Source: Paenibacillus tyrphae
GTDB taxonomy: Bacteria; Bacillota; Bacilli; Paenibacillales; NBRC-103111
Length of the DNA: 64,000 nucleotides
NCBI RefSeq assembly: GCF_027925525.1
Contig: NZ_BSDJ01000002.1
Location: 327,337 to 391,336 of the forward strand
Direction: 5' to 3'
A program made the position numbers and the translations under genes. Of this stretch, positions 28,101 to 40,100 are shown in pieces. Numbering within the stretch: position 1 is the first letter of the stretch; every line of letters starts with the position of its first letter. The notes below the pieces were generated by a model that saw only the letters and a list, made by a program, of their open reading frames with translations, was not told where the DNA came from and made no database searches.

Positions 28101-31100
28101 GCTTCGAACGGGTAGTCCTGATGCTCGAACGCTTGGAGCGTCATGCCCTTGACCTCTTGCAAGTAATCCAAGAACGTCTTCTCCCCGGCCGGATAGCTGC
28201 GCAGCGCCAGCGTCCCGACAAACATGCCGATCAGTCCGTCCACATCCGCATGCGTTCGGCCCGCTACCGGGGTGCCCACCACGATATCTTCCTGCCCCGT
28301 GTATTTGTACAGCAGCGCCGTGTAAGCCGCCAGCAGCACCATATACAAGGTCGTGCCGGTTGCGCTCGCAAGCTTCCGCAGCGCGTCGCTTCGTTGCGAA
28401 CCAAGCGCGAAGGGAACAAGCCCTCCCTCAAAGCGCTGTACGGCCGGACGCGCGTAATCCGTCGGCATATCCAGCACAGGGAGTTCGCCCTGGAACACAT
28501 TCAGCCAGTACGCTTCCAGCCTGCTCATCCGCTGCCCGGACAGCTCCGCCTGCTGCCACGCCGCGTAATCCTTGTATTGGATGCGCAGCGTCGGCAGCGT
28601 CTCCCCGCCGTATAACCGGCCGAACTCGTTGACCAAAATGCCCATCGACACGCCATCCGAGACGATATGATGCATATCAAACAGCAGCAGATGACGCTCC
28701 GGCTCCTGATTCACAACAGGCTTGTCCTGATCCAACCGGATCAAGCCCACCCGCAATAACGGCGGCTGCCGCAAATCGAACGGCCGAACAAATCGGCGGA
28801 TGCTATCCAGCGTATCCGTTTCCCCGACGCTGCTCTTGGCGTAGTCCACGGCAAACTCCACTTCGGATTCGGGATACACCCGCTGGAACGGTTCGCCATC
28901 CACCAGCTCAAAGCCGGTCCGCAGCGTCTCGTGACGCCGGATGAGTCCACGGAACGCCTCCTCGAACCGTTCCCGGTCCAGTGCGCCTTCCAGCAGCATT
29001 ACCCCCGGCATGTTGTAGCTCGTTTCCCCGCCTTCGAACTGCTGCAAGACGTACAGCCGCTTTTGTGCCGAAGCTACGGGATAATGCGACTGCACGGGCG
29101 CAACCGGTATGGCTGTAAATGTCTGCTGCCGGAGCCCCTCAATGACCGCCGCCAACTGTTCAATGGTCGGGGTGGCAAACACGTCCTGCAGCGGTACATT
29201 TACATGCAATTCTTTTTGGATATGGGCCGCCAGCCTCATCGCCCGGAGCGAATGACCGCCGAGCTCGAAGAAGTTATCCCTGATCCCGACGCTCGGCAAC
29301 CCAAGCACCTCTTGCCATAGCTCCGCCAGCTTCGCTTCCACCGGCGTCCGCGGAGCGGCATACTCTGCGCCTGTAGGCACAATACCCTCCGGCGCAGGCA
29401 GCGCTTGGCTGTCGATTTTGCCGTTCGGCGTCAGCGGCATCTCCTCAAGCTGAACAAAAAAGGACGGCACCATATAGCCCGGAAGCTCCCGCGCCAGCTC
29501 GCTGCGCAGCGCGCCGGCCGCCTGTTCCCCATCGGCGGTAAAATAGGCGCACAAATACGTTTGCCCGGTTTCGTCCGTTCGCGCCAGAACGATCGCCTCT
29601 TGTACCGCTGCCACCTTTAGCAGCTGCGCTTCAATCTCGCCGAGCTCGATGCGATAGCCGCGAATTTTGACCTGATGATCGATCCGGCCCAAATATTCGA
29701 TACTGCCGTCCGGCAGCCAGCGGGCCAAATCGCCTGTCCGGTACATCCGCCGTTCGGGGGCGAACGGAACCGGCATGAATTTGTCCGCCGTCAGGTCGGG
29801 GCGGTTCAGATAGCCTCTGGCCAGACCGATACCGGCGACACAAAGCTCCCCGACCACGCCGACCGGAACAAGCGCGTTATGCGCACTCAGAATGAAGACT
29901 TGATGATTTGGGATCGGCCAGCCGATGGGCACCGTCTTTTCCATCGGCGTATGGTCTGTATAAGACCACGCAGTCGAACAAATGGAATCCTCGGTCGGAC
30001 CGTAGTTGTTAAAATAGCGAACGTGGTCCTTCCACTGCTGAACAAGCTCGCTGGTTGATGCGGAGCCCGCCGTAATGAGCGTCCTCAATTCGGGCATATG
30101 CTCGGGATCCAAATAAACGGCGTAGGTCGGAGGCAAAGTCGCGACCGTTATCCCGTGATCGCGGACATATTGCTCAAACAGACGGTAATCCGCTATGACG
30201 AAAGCATCGGGCACATACAGCGCTGCCCCGGTTAGTAGGCCCATGGTCATTTCCCAGCACGACGCGTCGAAGGAGAAGCTCGCGAACTGGACAATGCGAT
30301 CCTTCGTCGTAATGTGAAGGGATTGTTCAAAAAACAATTTGTTATTGCATACACCTTGATGCTCGACCATCACACCTTTCGGCTTGCCGGTCGTACCTGA
30401 CGTATAGATGACATAAGCCAGCTGATGCGGACCGACGGCCACTCCGGGACTGGACCCGTCGCCGCTATAGCTGCGCTCGTCGTCCAGCAGGAGCAGCTCA
30501 CCGCCGAACGCCGTACGATCCCGCAAATGCGATTGCGTCAGCAGCAGCCGTGCGCCGGAGTCGCCGAGCATGTAGCGGATGCGTTCCTCCGGGTATTCGG
30601 GATCGACCGGGACGTATGCGCCGCCCGCTTTCATGACGCCGAGTACCGCGGTAACCATGTCCAGCGACCGCTCGGTCATAATGGCAACCAGCTGCTCGGC
30701 CTCCACCCCTTTGGCCAAAAGCGTGCGCGCCAGCCGGTTCGCCCGCTCGTCCAGCTCCCGGTACGTAAGCTGCCGGTCTTCAAACACAACCGCAATCCGG
30801 TCCGGTGTCAGCGCCGCCTGCCGTTCGAACAGGCCGTGGATCGTCATGTCCGCAGGGTACGGCAGCGCTGTTTCGTTGAACGTCTCCAAAATTTGCGCCA
30901 GCTCATGGACAGTAAGGATGTTCAAGGATGACAGCTTCGCTTCGGGAGTCTGAATCATTTCTTCGATCAGCTGAATAAAATGCCGCGCCATGCGCGAGAT
31001 CGTTTCCCGTTTGAACAGACGGTCGCCATATTCGATGCTGAACGCAATGCCGCCCGCTTCCTCGGCCGCGGTAAAGGTCAAATCGAACTTCACGATAGGA

Positions 31101-34100
31101 TGCTCGCTCTCGTGCGGACTTACGCGCAGCGATGTAAACCCGGGCGCAACCGTCTCCGTATTTTGCAAGACGAACATCGTGTCGAACACCGGATTGCGGC
31201 TCAGGTCCCGCTTCACGTTCAGTTTCTCCACCAGCGTTTCGAATGGATAGTCCTGATTCTCGTACGCTCGCAGCGCCAACTCTTTCACTTCCTGCAAGTA
31301 GTCCAGGAACGTCTTCTCTCCCGCCGGGCAGCTTCGCAGCGCCAGCGTTCCCGCAAACATCCCGATCATCGGCTGCAAGTCGGCATGCGGTCTGCCTGCG
31401 ATCGGCGTTCCGACGATCATATCCTCCTGTCCGCTGTATTTGGACAGCAGCGTCGTATAGGCGGCGAGCAGCATCATAAACAAGGTAGCTCCCGTCTGCG
31501 AGCCGAGCCGCTTCAACCCGTCCGTCTGCCGAGAATCGATCGCGAAGGATAGCGTACCGCCGGAAAAACTGCGGGCAGATGGTCTCGCATAATCCGTCGG
31601 CAACTCGAGAATCGGAAGCTCCCCGCCCAATTGCTCCAGCCAATACGCTTCCTGCTTGCTCATCCGTTCACTGTCGCTATCCGCCTGCTGCCATACCGCA
31701 TAATCCTTGTACTGAATGCGCAGCGCTGGCAATTCGCTGCCCTCGTACAGCTGAGCCAGCTCTTCCAGCAGGATGTTCATCGACACGCCGTCGGAGATCA
31801 GATGGTGCATATCAAACAGCAGCCGGTGACGCTGCGACGCTTCTTCGACCAAAGCCGCCCGCAGGAGCGGCGCTTTCCCCAGATCAAACGGCCGGATAAA
31901 GCCGGCCATTGCCGCTTCAGCCTCCGCTTCTCCGCTTACCCGGATGCGCTCCAGCGTAAAATCCGCCGTCTCCGCAATGCGCTGAACCGGCTCGCCGTCC
32001 GCATCCAGCTCGAAAGTGGTGCGCAGCGTGGCATGACGACGGAGCAGCCCGCGAAACGCCGCTTCTAGCCGCGTCGCATCCAGCTCGCCTTCCATCCGCA
32101 GTTCGCCCGGCATGTTGTAGCTGGTCGCGGCTCCTTCCAGCTGGCTCAAAATGTACAACCGTTTTTGCGCCGAGGAAAGCGGATACGTGACCTGCTGTCC
32201 GGCGACGGGAATGTTGCCATAAGGGCTAGGTTGCAATTGCTCAATCGCCTGCGCCATAAGCTCAAGCGTCGGGTGCTGAAACATTTGCCGCAGCGACAGC
32301 GATACGTTGAGCGACTGGTGAATTTTCGCGCCCAGCGTCGTTGCCCGCAGCGAGTGGCCGCCAAGATCAAAAAAGTTGTCCTTGACGCCAACGGCAGCGG
32401 ACAGGCCGAGCACCTCTTTCCACAGCTCCGACAGTTCCGCCTCTACCGGTGTGCGCGGAGCGACGTATTCCGCGTCCGTAACAAGTCCGACCTCCGGCGC
32501 CGGCAGCGCTTTGCGGTCGACTTTGCCGTTGGGCGATAGTGGAAGCTCCGCCATGACAACGATAGCCGTCGGCACCATGTAGTCCGGCAGCTTGCGTCGC
32601 AGCTCGCTGCGCCATAGCGCCGGAAGCCCGCTTCCGGACGCCGCCTGCTCCTTCGCCTCCTCTTCCGGCACGGCATAGGCAACGAGCCGGACGTCCCCCG
32701 GCTGATCCTCCCGGGTCATCACGAACGCATCTTTGACGCCTGCGCATTCCCGCAGCGCCGCTTCAATTTCGCCCGGCTCGATCCGGTAGCCCCGCAGCTT
32801 GACCTGATGGTCGATCCGGCCCAAATACTCGATCGTTCCGTCCGGCAAATATCGCGCCAGATCCCCTGTGCGGTATAAGACCGGCGACAGCTCGTCTCCG
32901 TACGGGTTCGCCACGAATTTGTCCGCCGTCAGCTCCGCGTCGCCGACATAGCCGCCGCCGACCTGCACTCCCGCGATGCACAGCTCGCCGGGCAGCCCCA
33001 TTGGCTGCAAGCCCAGCTCCCGGTTCAAAATATACACGCGCGTGCCGGCCACCGGACGGCCGATCGGCACCGGCTTGCCGACCAAGGACGGCATGTTCGT
33101 TAAACGGCCATACACCGTCACATCCGTACATTCCGTCGGGCCGTACGTATTGACCACCTCGGCCCGGCATGCTTCCGACGCCGTCCATGCCGTGAGGCGG
33201 TCGGCCGCAATCGGCTCCCCGCCAAGGAAGACGTGCCGCAGCGTTGCAATCGGACCGTAGCCCGCTGACGCGGTGATGTCCAGCAGCGGATAAAATGCAC
33301 TCGGCGTCCCGTTCAGCAGCGTAATCCCATGCCGCTCGATCAGCGACACCACTTCAGCGGCATCATACGGACCGGACGGCAGCAGCACCAATTGGCCTCC
33401 GGTCACGATTGGCGCGAAAATGTTCTTTTGCGTCAGGTCGAAGCTGGGTGACGAGATCATCAGCACCCGGTCCACTTCCGTCATGGCAAATTCGCCGGTG
33501 TACCATTGCAGCAGATTTTCGAAGCCGGACCGGTAGACACTTGCCCCTTTCGGCGTCCCGGTGGAGCCGGAAGTAAAGATCACGTACATCAAATGCCCGG
33601 GTCCTGCTTTGCTGTCCGGGTTTTGCTCGGGCTCCGCTTCCAGTCCCGCCGTTCCGTCATCAAGGCAGACGACCGCCAAATCAGGCCGTACCGCGAGCCC
33701 TTCCGCCCACGCAAGCTTCGTTACAAGCGCCTTCACTCCCGCGCGCTCCGTCATGTAGCCAAGCCGCTCCGGCGGCAGCGCCGGGTCCAGCGGCACATAA
33801 GCGCCGCCGGCTTTCAGTACGGCGAGCAGCCCCGCCACCAGCTCCGGGCTGCGGTCCAAGCAGACGCCAACCGGCGTGTCCGGCCCGACGCCGAGCGTTT
33901 GCAGCCGATGTGCCAACCGGTTGGCTTGGCGGTTCAGCTCTCCGTACGAAATCGTCTGCCCGCCGAACACAAGCGCCGTCCGCTCCGGCGTCCGGGCCGC
34001 CTGCTGCTCGAACCGTTCGCAGATCGTTCCAGACGCCGGGTACGGCAGCGCCGTCTCGCCAGAAACGCGCTCCAGTTGCCGCTTTTCCGCTTCCGTCAGC

Positions 34101-37100
34101 ATATCGATTTCGGAGAGCCGCAGCTCTTGCCCAGCAACGACGCCCTCCAGCACACGGACATAATGCTCCGCCATCCGCCGGATCGTTTCCGGCTTGAACA
34201 GCTTCGTCGCATATTCCCAGGTGCAGAAAAGTCCTGCCTGATCCGCCGTTACGCTTAAGGAAAAGTCAAATTTCGACACGCCCGGGTTGAGCTCTTCCGA
34301 TTCGAACGTCAGCCCGCCGGCTTCGAGCATGCGCACCGCTTCGTTTTGCAGCATAAACATCGTGTCGAAAATCGGATTGCGGCTCAAATCCCGCACGAGT
34401 CCGAGCTTCTCCGTCAGCTCGTCAAACGGATAGTCCTGATGCTCGAAGGCGAGCAGCGCCTGCCGCTTGACATCCCGCAAAAATTCACCGAACGTTAGTT
34501 CTTGTCTCGGTCGATTCCGCATAGCAAGCGTTCCGACGAACATCCCAATCATGGCTTCCGCGTCCGCATGTCTTCTGCCGGATACCGGTGTCCCGACGAT
34601 AATATCGTCTTGTCCCGAATAGTTGGCAAGCAGGACATTGTACGCCGCCAGCAGCACCATATACAGCGTCGTTCCCGATTCCTGCGCCAGCTTGTACAGC
34701 GATGCCGTCAGCTCGGGGTCCAGCTTTAGAGAGAAGGTGTCTCCTTCGAAGCTTTGCAGCTGCGAGCGCGGATAATCGGTCGGCATGTTCAGCACCGGAA
34801 GCTCGCCGCCAAGCTCGCTTAACCAATACGCTTCCTGCTGCTCAAAGGCGCATTCGGCAATCCGGTTCTGCTGCCAGACAGCATAGTCCTTGTAATGCAC
34901 GTTTCTTGGCGCCAGCTGTCTTCCCTGGTACGTTTGAAGCAGCTCGTCCAGCAGCACGGCCATCGAAAATCCGTCTGCTACGGCATGATGCATATCGACC
35001 AAAAGCATAAAGCGGTCAACTGCAAATTGCAGCAGCTCGGCGCGGAACAGCGGAGCCAGACCGAGATCGAACGGCCGGACAAACCGCGCTCGCGTTTCAT
35101 CCGCCTCTTCTTCGCTGATCCGTGTCACCTGAACGTCCAATACGGCGTCCGGGCTGATTTTCTGAACGATCTCGCCATCCTCCAGCACAAAATAAGTGCG
35201 CAGCGACTCATGCCTCCCGAATACTTGCCGGAGGGCCTCGATCAAACGGCCCGTATCCAGCTCCCCTTCGATCTTAAGCTGCCCGGAAATGTTATATGTC
35301 GTGCTGTCGCCTTGCTGATGCAGCACGTACATGCGCTTTTGCGAAGACGACACGGGGTACGCCTCCCGGAGCTCTATCGGTTCAATCGGCGCGTAAGCGC
35401 CCTTTTCCCCGCCCCGGATATATTGGGCCAGCTCGTCAATGGTCTGAAGCTCGAACAGGTGACCGAGCGGAATTTGAACCTGAAATTCCTTGTTCACTCT
35501 GGACAAAATCACCGTTGCTTTCAGGGAATCCCCGCCTAGCTGGAAAAAGTTGTCGCGACGACCTACGCTTGTTGCCCCAAGTACTTCTTTCCAGATGCGG
35601 ACCAGCGTCTCCTCCGTAGCGTCTGGGCCGTGAACATCGGAGGCTGCGGTGAAGCCGCCCCCTTCTCCAGGCTCCGGCAGCTGCGACCAGTCCGGCTCTC
35701 CGCTTGACATAAGCGGGAGGCTCGCCATCCTGACCACGTAGCGGGGCTGCGTGTAATCCGGGAGGGCTGCGCTCATCGCTTGCTTGAGCTCGGACTCCTC
35801 CCAAGGATGTGACGGATCGGCAACGATGTATGCGATCAGCTCGGCAGCGGTGTCCGTATCTGCTTCGGAGCGAACGGTAAGGGCGCATGCGTGAAGACCG
35901 AACGTACGACGCACGTGCTCCTCAAGCTGCTGAAGGTTGACCTGATGTCCGCGAAGCCGGACAAAACGGGACGTTTTTCCGACGGACGTCAGCTTTCCGT
36001 CTTCCGCACAATGCACCCATTCTCCGGTGCGAAGTAAGGCGCCACGGGAATTCCCGGAACTTCTGTCCGACGGCCGTACGATATACAGCTCCCCTATCGT
36101 TCCTGACGGAACCGGCTGATGGTATGCATCCAGCACGCAAGGATAGCTGCCTTCCGCATCGGCAAGGGCTGCCCACGCCGCCCATTTTTGCGCGATTTCC
36201 CCGCCATCAAGCAAGGCAAGCCCGGAGATGCGCAGCGTCTGCTCCTGCGCGATCGAATGCAGCAAATGCACATAGTATCGCGCCCATGTCCGGATCGTTT
36301 CGTCCGGGAACAAATCGGCGCTGTAATCGAAATCGAGCCGCAGCTCGCTTCCGATCTCGATCGCATTCAGGAAAAGCTCGTATTTGCTGTACGAAATCGG
36401 ATTCGGCAGCAGCTCGGCATCCAACCCGTGAAAGCGGAGCCTCGGCAAACGGTCCATATTGAAGACGGCCGTGATCGCCGGCAGTTGCCCGAGCCCTCTT
36501 TCCGCCAAGGCGGCGAAGCTGTAAGGCTGAAACGGTTCCATCTCGTTCATTCCGCTCTTGACGGTTTGCGCATACTCGGCAAACGTAAGCTCCGGCTTGA
36601 CCTCGCTCGCGACCGGCAGCAGATTGACGCAGTTGCCGATGAGCGAGAAAGCCTCCATCTGCGCTTGTCCGGCTGTCGGTATGCCCACCGTGATCTGCTG
36701 CAGCCCCGTCAGCCGGTGCAGAAACAGCTGGAACGCGGACAGCAGCGTCACGAACAAGCTGCTGCCCAGCCGAATGCTGGCCGCTTTAAGCTCCTTCGCA
36801 AGCCGGCTGTCCAGCATAACCGTATGCCGGCCTCCACGGGAGGTCGGCACCGATGTTCCCCGCCGGAGCGACGGCAGCTCCAGCACCGGAAGCCGCCTGT
36901 CGGACAAAGCCGCCCAGTACGCAGCGGCCTCCCGGCTTTCCTGCTGCTCAAGCTTATGCCGCTGCCAAGCGGCATAGTCCCGGAAAGCAACGGGAGCAGG
37001 GAGCGCCCAGTTCTCCTGCCGTACGAACGCGGAGTAAATACGCTCCAGCTCCTGGATGAATACACCCATGGACCAGCCGTCGGCAATCAAATGATGAAAA

Positions 37101-40100
37101 GTAAACAGCGCGATGTGCTCGTCCCTGGATTTTTTCAGCAGACAAATGCGAAACAACGGCTCGCCCGCCGACATGGCGAACGGCGCTTCCGCATTCCGGT
37201 CCAGCCATTCGCGCTGGCGCTGCTCTTGTGCGTCGACGGCGCAGTCGCTCACATCGAACAGTCGAATGCGGATCGTCATCTCGGGTGCAACAACCTGCGT
37301 CTCCCCGTCTCCGCTCATATAAGTGCGCAGCGCTTCGTGCCGCCGGACGACGGCATTGACCGCTTCGCTCCACGCATCGATGCGCAGAGGCCCGCGCAGC
37401 CGAAACAGCGCGGTCTCGTGCAGCGATTGCGCCTCGCTCCGGCCGGACATCGAAGCGAACCATAGCTGCTTCTGCTCCGGCGTCAAGGAAATGACGGCGC
37501 CCTGCCCTTTATCCCGCGATTCTGTTGCAGGCAGTGACCTTTTGCCCGGACCGCCACCATCCGGAGGCACATCCGGCAAGAAACCGCCTTCGCGCAGCTC
37601 CCGGATGCTGTCTTTCACCGCCTGTACGATCCGCCGGATATCCGATTCCGAGTGGGCCGTCGAAAGGAAGCAGTTGCGCCCTTCCCAGATGTAGACCCCT
37701 TTATCAAGCATATGATAGAAGAACGGCTCCAAATCGCCTTTGAGCACGAAGCGGAACAAGGAACCGAAGTGTACGACTTTCATCGGTACGTTGTCTTCGA
37801 CGAAATAGTCATTCAGCTCCGCCGCCAAAGCTGCCGTTCTGGCGTTCAGCTCGGCTTGCAGCTTCCCTCCGCTTTGTTCAAGCTTCTCCAGCACGGCCCG
37901 AGCTGCCGCCATCGCCAGCGGATGATGGCAGAAGGTGCCGGCAACGAACGTCCGGCGCTCCTCCTGCCGTGGATACGAATCGTCGCCGAAGCGCCAGAAG
38001 CCGCCGTCGATCCCGTCCATAAACGCTGCCTTCCCGCCCACGATGCCGATCGGCAAGCCGCCTCCGATAACTTTGCCGTAGGTTACAAGATCGGCTTGGA
38101 TGCCGAACCACGCCTGCGCGCCTCCGGGATGCATGCGAAAGCCTGTAATCACCTCGTCGAAAATGAACGCGGTACCCGATTGCGCCGTAATCCGACGGAT
38201 TTCCGTCAGAAACGCCTGCGGCTGGAAGTCGGGCCGTCGGCTTTGCACCGGTTCCACGAGCACGGCCGCCAGCTCATGCGCATGCGCGCGAAGGTAGGCC
38301 AGCGCCTCTTCCGTGCCGTAATTCAGCACGACCACATCGTCGACCATATGCTGCAGGATGCCCGGCGCCAAGGGCGCGGAGCGCTCCGGATCAGATCCGG
38401 CGCTACCGAGCGCCAGCACGCCGTCGAACGTGCCGTGATACGATCCGGCAAAAAGGACGACCTTGGCCCTTCCCGTTGCCGCCCGGGCCAAACGCAGCGC
38501 CACCATCACGGCTTCCGTGCCGGTGTTGAACAGCGCGATGCGCTCTACCCCCGTCATTTTGCATATGCCTTCGGCTACCTGCCCGGCCAGATTGGACATC
38601 GGACCGACGCACATGCCGTTTTGCAGCCCGCCTTCAATGTTTTCCCGGATGAAATCCGGGTTGTGTCCGAACAAATTGACGCCGAAGCCCATCGTCAGAT
38701 CGATATATTCGTTGCCGTCCAGATCCCAAATTTTAGACCCTTCGGCCCGTTCCGCCACGATCTGGTACACCATTTCCTTCAGCACCGGCCGGAAACCGGC
38801 CACATTGCGGTTGTTCGCATAGACGGGGCGGTATTTCTGCGTATATTCCTTCGTCCGGCGGGTGCGTGCCGTATACCGTTCAATCAAATCGCGCAGATGC
38901 TTCTCTTGCCGGAACGGCAGCGATTCGCGCGCCTTCACGTCAATCGTCTTGAAAGGCGTAAACGGCTTCGCCTCGGCACTCTCCGGCTGGCGGACGGCGG
39001 TCACGCTCGATGCGGCTGCCACCTCCCTGCTTGCATCGGCATGAACGAGGCTGTCCTGCCGGGAAACAACGCCGGGCGCAGGTAATGCGACCTGCTCGCG
39101 CAGCACGGCCGGTGAGGGCGCCGGATGCAGCCGTAGCACGTCAAGCTGCTGGGACATCAGACGGAGCTGCTGCTCCATGATGCGTTCCACTCCGGCAGAG
39201 GCGGCGCTTGCCGGTGTTTCCACCGCAGCAAGAGGCGCCTCCCAATAGCCGGACGCAGGTGCCGAGCCCTGGCTTGACGGTTGAGCGACCGGAGCCGACC
39301 CGACTTCGGCAACCTTGTTCCCCTCCTCCCGGACCTGCGGGACAAGAGGCTGCGTCAGCGCCGTATGCTGCGCGATGTAATCCGTCAACAGCTCCAGATT
39401 CGTTAACGATTCGAAGAAGCTGTACATCGGAATATCCAGTCCGAACGTATCTTTAATGCCGTGCCGCACCTGAGTTAAGATGATCGAGTCCAGTCCGAGC
39501 TCCAGAAAGTGCGTTTGCGGCTGAAGCTCGTCCATGTCCAGCTGCGATACGTTACGGATCATCTGCATCAGGGAAATTGTGACCGATTGCCGATGGAGAT
39601 CGGAGACGGCCTCTGTGCCGTAATGGTCATTCATCGGTTTAACACGCTCCTCTGCTTTATCTGCTATCGCAGCCAAGGCCGGCGTCGTGACGCTGCGCCC
39701 GGGCCGTGCTGCGGGCACATCGATCCAGCATCTTTTCCGTTCGAATGGGTACGTGGGCAGCGACACCCTCGGATAACGCCGATCCGCGTTCAGCAAGCTC
39801 CAGTCGACCTTCGCTCCCTGTATATACTCCTGCGCTACTTGCGCTACTCCCTCCAACGTATCACAGCGCAGAAGCCCCGTCTCCGTCCCGCCGGACGGAC
39901 TCTCGGCCGTTCCGCCAGCTGCGCTCCGGTATACGCCTTCGTCTGCAAAGCCTTCGCTATACAGCCGAATCACTTTCGCCCGCAACTCGGCTGCCCCGGC
40001 AGCGGTCACCGCAATCCGGTGCGTCAAGTGGCTCCGCCCCGTATTCGCAGTAAAGCATACGCTGCGCATATCCAGCTCCGGGCGGCGTTCGAACAGCTCC

